The notes beneath the pieces are model-generated. The model searched no databases, was not told where the DNA came from, and was given only the letters and a program-made list of their open reading frames with translations. A stretch of DNA of 64,000 nt from Mariaggregatimicrobium sp964498785 (GTDB lineage: Bacteria > Zhuqueibacterota > Zhuqueibacteria > Thermofontimicrobiales > Thiofontviventaceae), in assembly GCA_964498785.1 (NCBI GenBank), contig CAZCJL010000002.1:116915-180914 (forward strand), in the 5' to 3' direction. Made by a program: the position numbers and the translations under genes. Positions 63,749 to 64,000 of this stretch are shown here, piece after piece. Position 1 is the first letter of the stretch. Every line of letters starts with the position of its first letter.

Positions 63749-63777
63749 ATATTAAGAAATTTTTATCAATTTGTCAA
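63749..63777 (-). promoter_or_regulatory. Sigma-70-type promoter for the TonB-receptor operon
   Basis: On the minus strand, TTGACA (63777-63772), exactly 17 bases, TAATAT (63754-63749). The predicted start near 63741 gives a leader of about 35 bases to TTG 63706. This is the best promoter in the window. Confidence 0.82.
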
Positions 63778-63900
63778 GTGATTTTTTTACTTTATTCCTT
63801 TTTCATGATATTTTTGGAATTAGTTCAAATTGAAATCGAACTATCTTCATATTTTTGGTTATATTTTATTATTGACATTCATCAAATAATTTAATAAATT

Positions 63901-63990
63901 TAGTAACTATTCAGGCGTCACTCCTGAGAATGCAGGAATCCCCTAACTTTATAATAATCAGGAGATTTTGGGACAAGCCCGGAATGACAT
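63901..63990. repeat. Dispersed palindromic repeat, copy 3 (degenerate)
   Basis: It opens TAGTAACTATTCAGGCGTCA, matching the reverse complement of copy 1's right end, then a decayed hairpin (CTCCTG...GCAGGAAT). About 25 bases later comes GGGACAAGCCCGGAATGACA, resembling the second block of copy 2. The window ends a few bases later. Confidence 0.7.
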
Positions 63991-64000
63991 TTTACAAAAA

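Noticed and set aside
1..64000. CRISPR arrays, tRNA or rRNA genes, prophage genes
   Set aside because: Looked for and not seen: no regularly spaced direct repeats, no cloverleaf-like sequence noticed, no phage structural genes.

Overview
The window looks like a chromosomal segment of a Gram-negative, probably anaerobic or facultatively fermentative bacterium of the FCB superphylum. The main evidence is four secreted proteins ending in type IX secretion (T9SS) type A-like sorting domains (the 'NYPNPFNP' class), a PorV/PorQ-family protein, an LptD-like outer-membrane protein, a Wzi-like porin and a TonB-dependent receptor. The exact 'NYPNPFNP' motif together with pyruvate:ferredoxin oxidoreductase and ADP-forming acetyl-CoA synthetase fits Calditrichota, KSB1 or Marinimicrobia-like lineages better than classical Bacteroidota, but the phylum is inferred. 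Base composition is AT-rich and I see no rRNA, tRNA, CRISPR array, prophage or intact insertion sequence.

Layout. 1-2740 (+): the end of a PpiD/SurA-like chaperone and a diacylglycerol-kinase-family lipid kinase, closed by a clear terminator. 2797-16499 (-): a 13.7-kb envelope-glycan or glycolipid locus with four related membrane GT2 glycosyltransferases, three radical SAM proteins, a NodB deacetylase, a flippase-like membrane protein, a methyltransferase, a Wzi-like porin and a PilZ protein. 16725-25845 (+): a tightly packed operon rsmI - CDP-alcohol phosphotransferase - myo-inositol-phosphate synthase - MATE exporter - tmk - S41 protease, followed by ppdK. This looks like inositol-phospholipid synthesis embedded among housekeeping genes. 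25978-31804 (+): HAD phosphatase, TPR lipoprotein, rarA and lptD-like. 31860-33242 (-): a GlcD-type flavoprotein. 33479-38120 (+): a small hypothetical, a serine hydrolase, and a two-gene unit of a degenerate molybdopterin-oxidoreductase-fold protein and an alkaline-phosphatase-fold protein. 38173-46811 (-): pyruvate:ferredoxin oxidoreductase, ADP-forming acetate-CoA ligase, and an aspartate ammonia-lyase fused to an N-terminal cyclic-nucleotide-binding-type domain. 47259-63706 (-): a cell-surface region with three large T9SS-type secreted proteins and a ROK regulator, then a five-gene operon (TonB receptor, T9SS protein, PorV/PorQ protein, two beta-barrels).

How the genes fit together. PFOR makes acetyl-CoA from pyruvate, and ADP-forming acetyl-CoA synthetase turns it into acetate plus ATP. 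PPDK links PEP and pyruvate, and aspartase feeds or drains fumarate. Together they suggest fermentation or an anaerobic energy economy. The surface genes suggest capture and breakdown of carbohydrate or other polymers, with T9SS delivering the proteins outside.

Non-coding structure worth noting: a dispersed palindromic repeat in three copies (4554-4618, 44435-44530, 63901-63990), one supplying a gene's stop codon and one lying in a predicted 5' leader; a 143-bp MITE-like element at 56057-56199; several textbook sigma-70-type promoters that help fix starts (46855-46883, 63749-63777); and a same-strand gene overlap of about 107 bases at 13527-13633. The most novel-looking items are the cNMP-domain/aspartase fusion, the 35364-38120 gene pair, and the glycan locus with paired QxxRW and QxxRH glycosyltransferases. 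All functional calls are from reading the sequence; no database search was possible.
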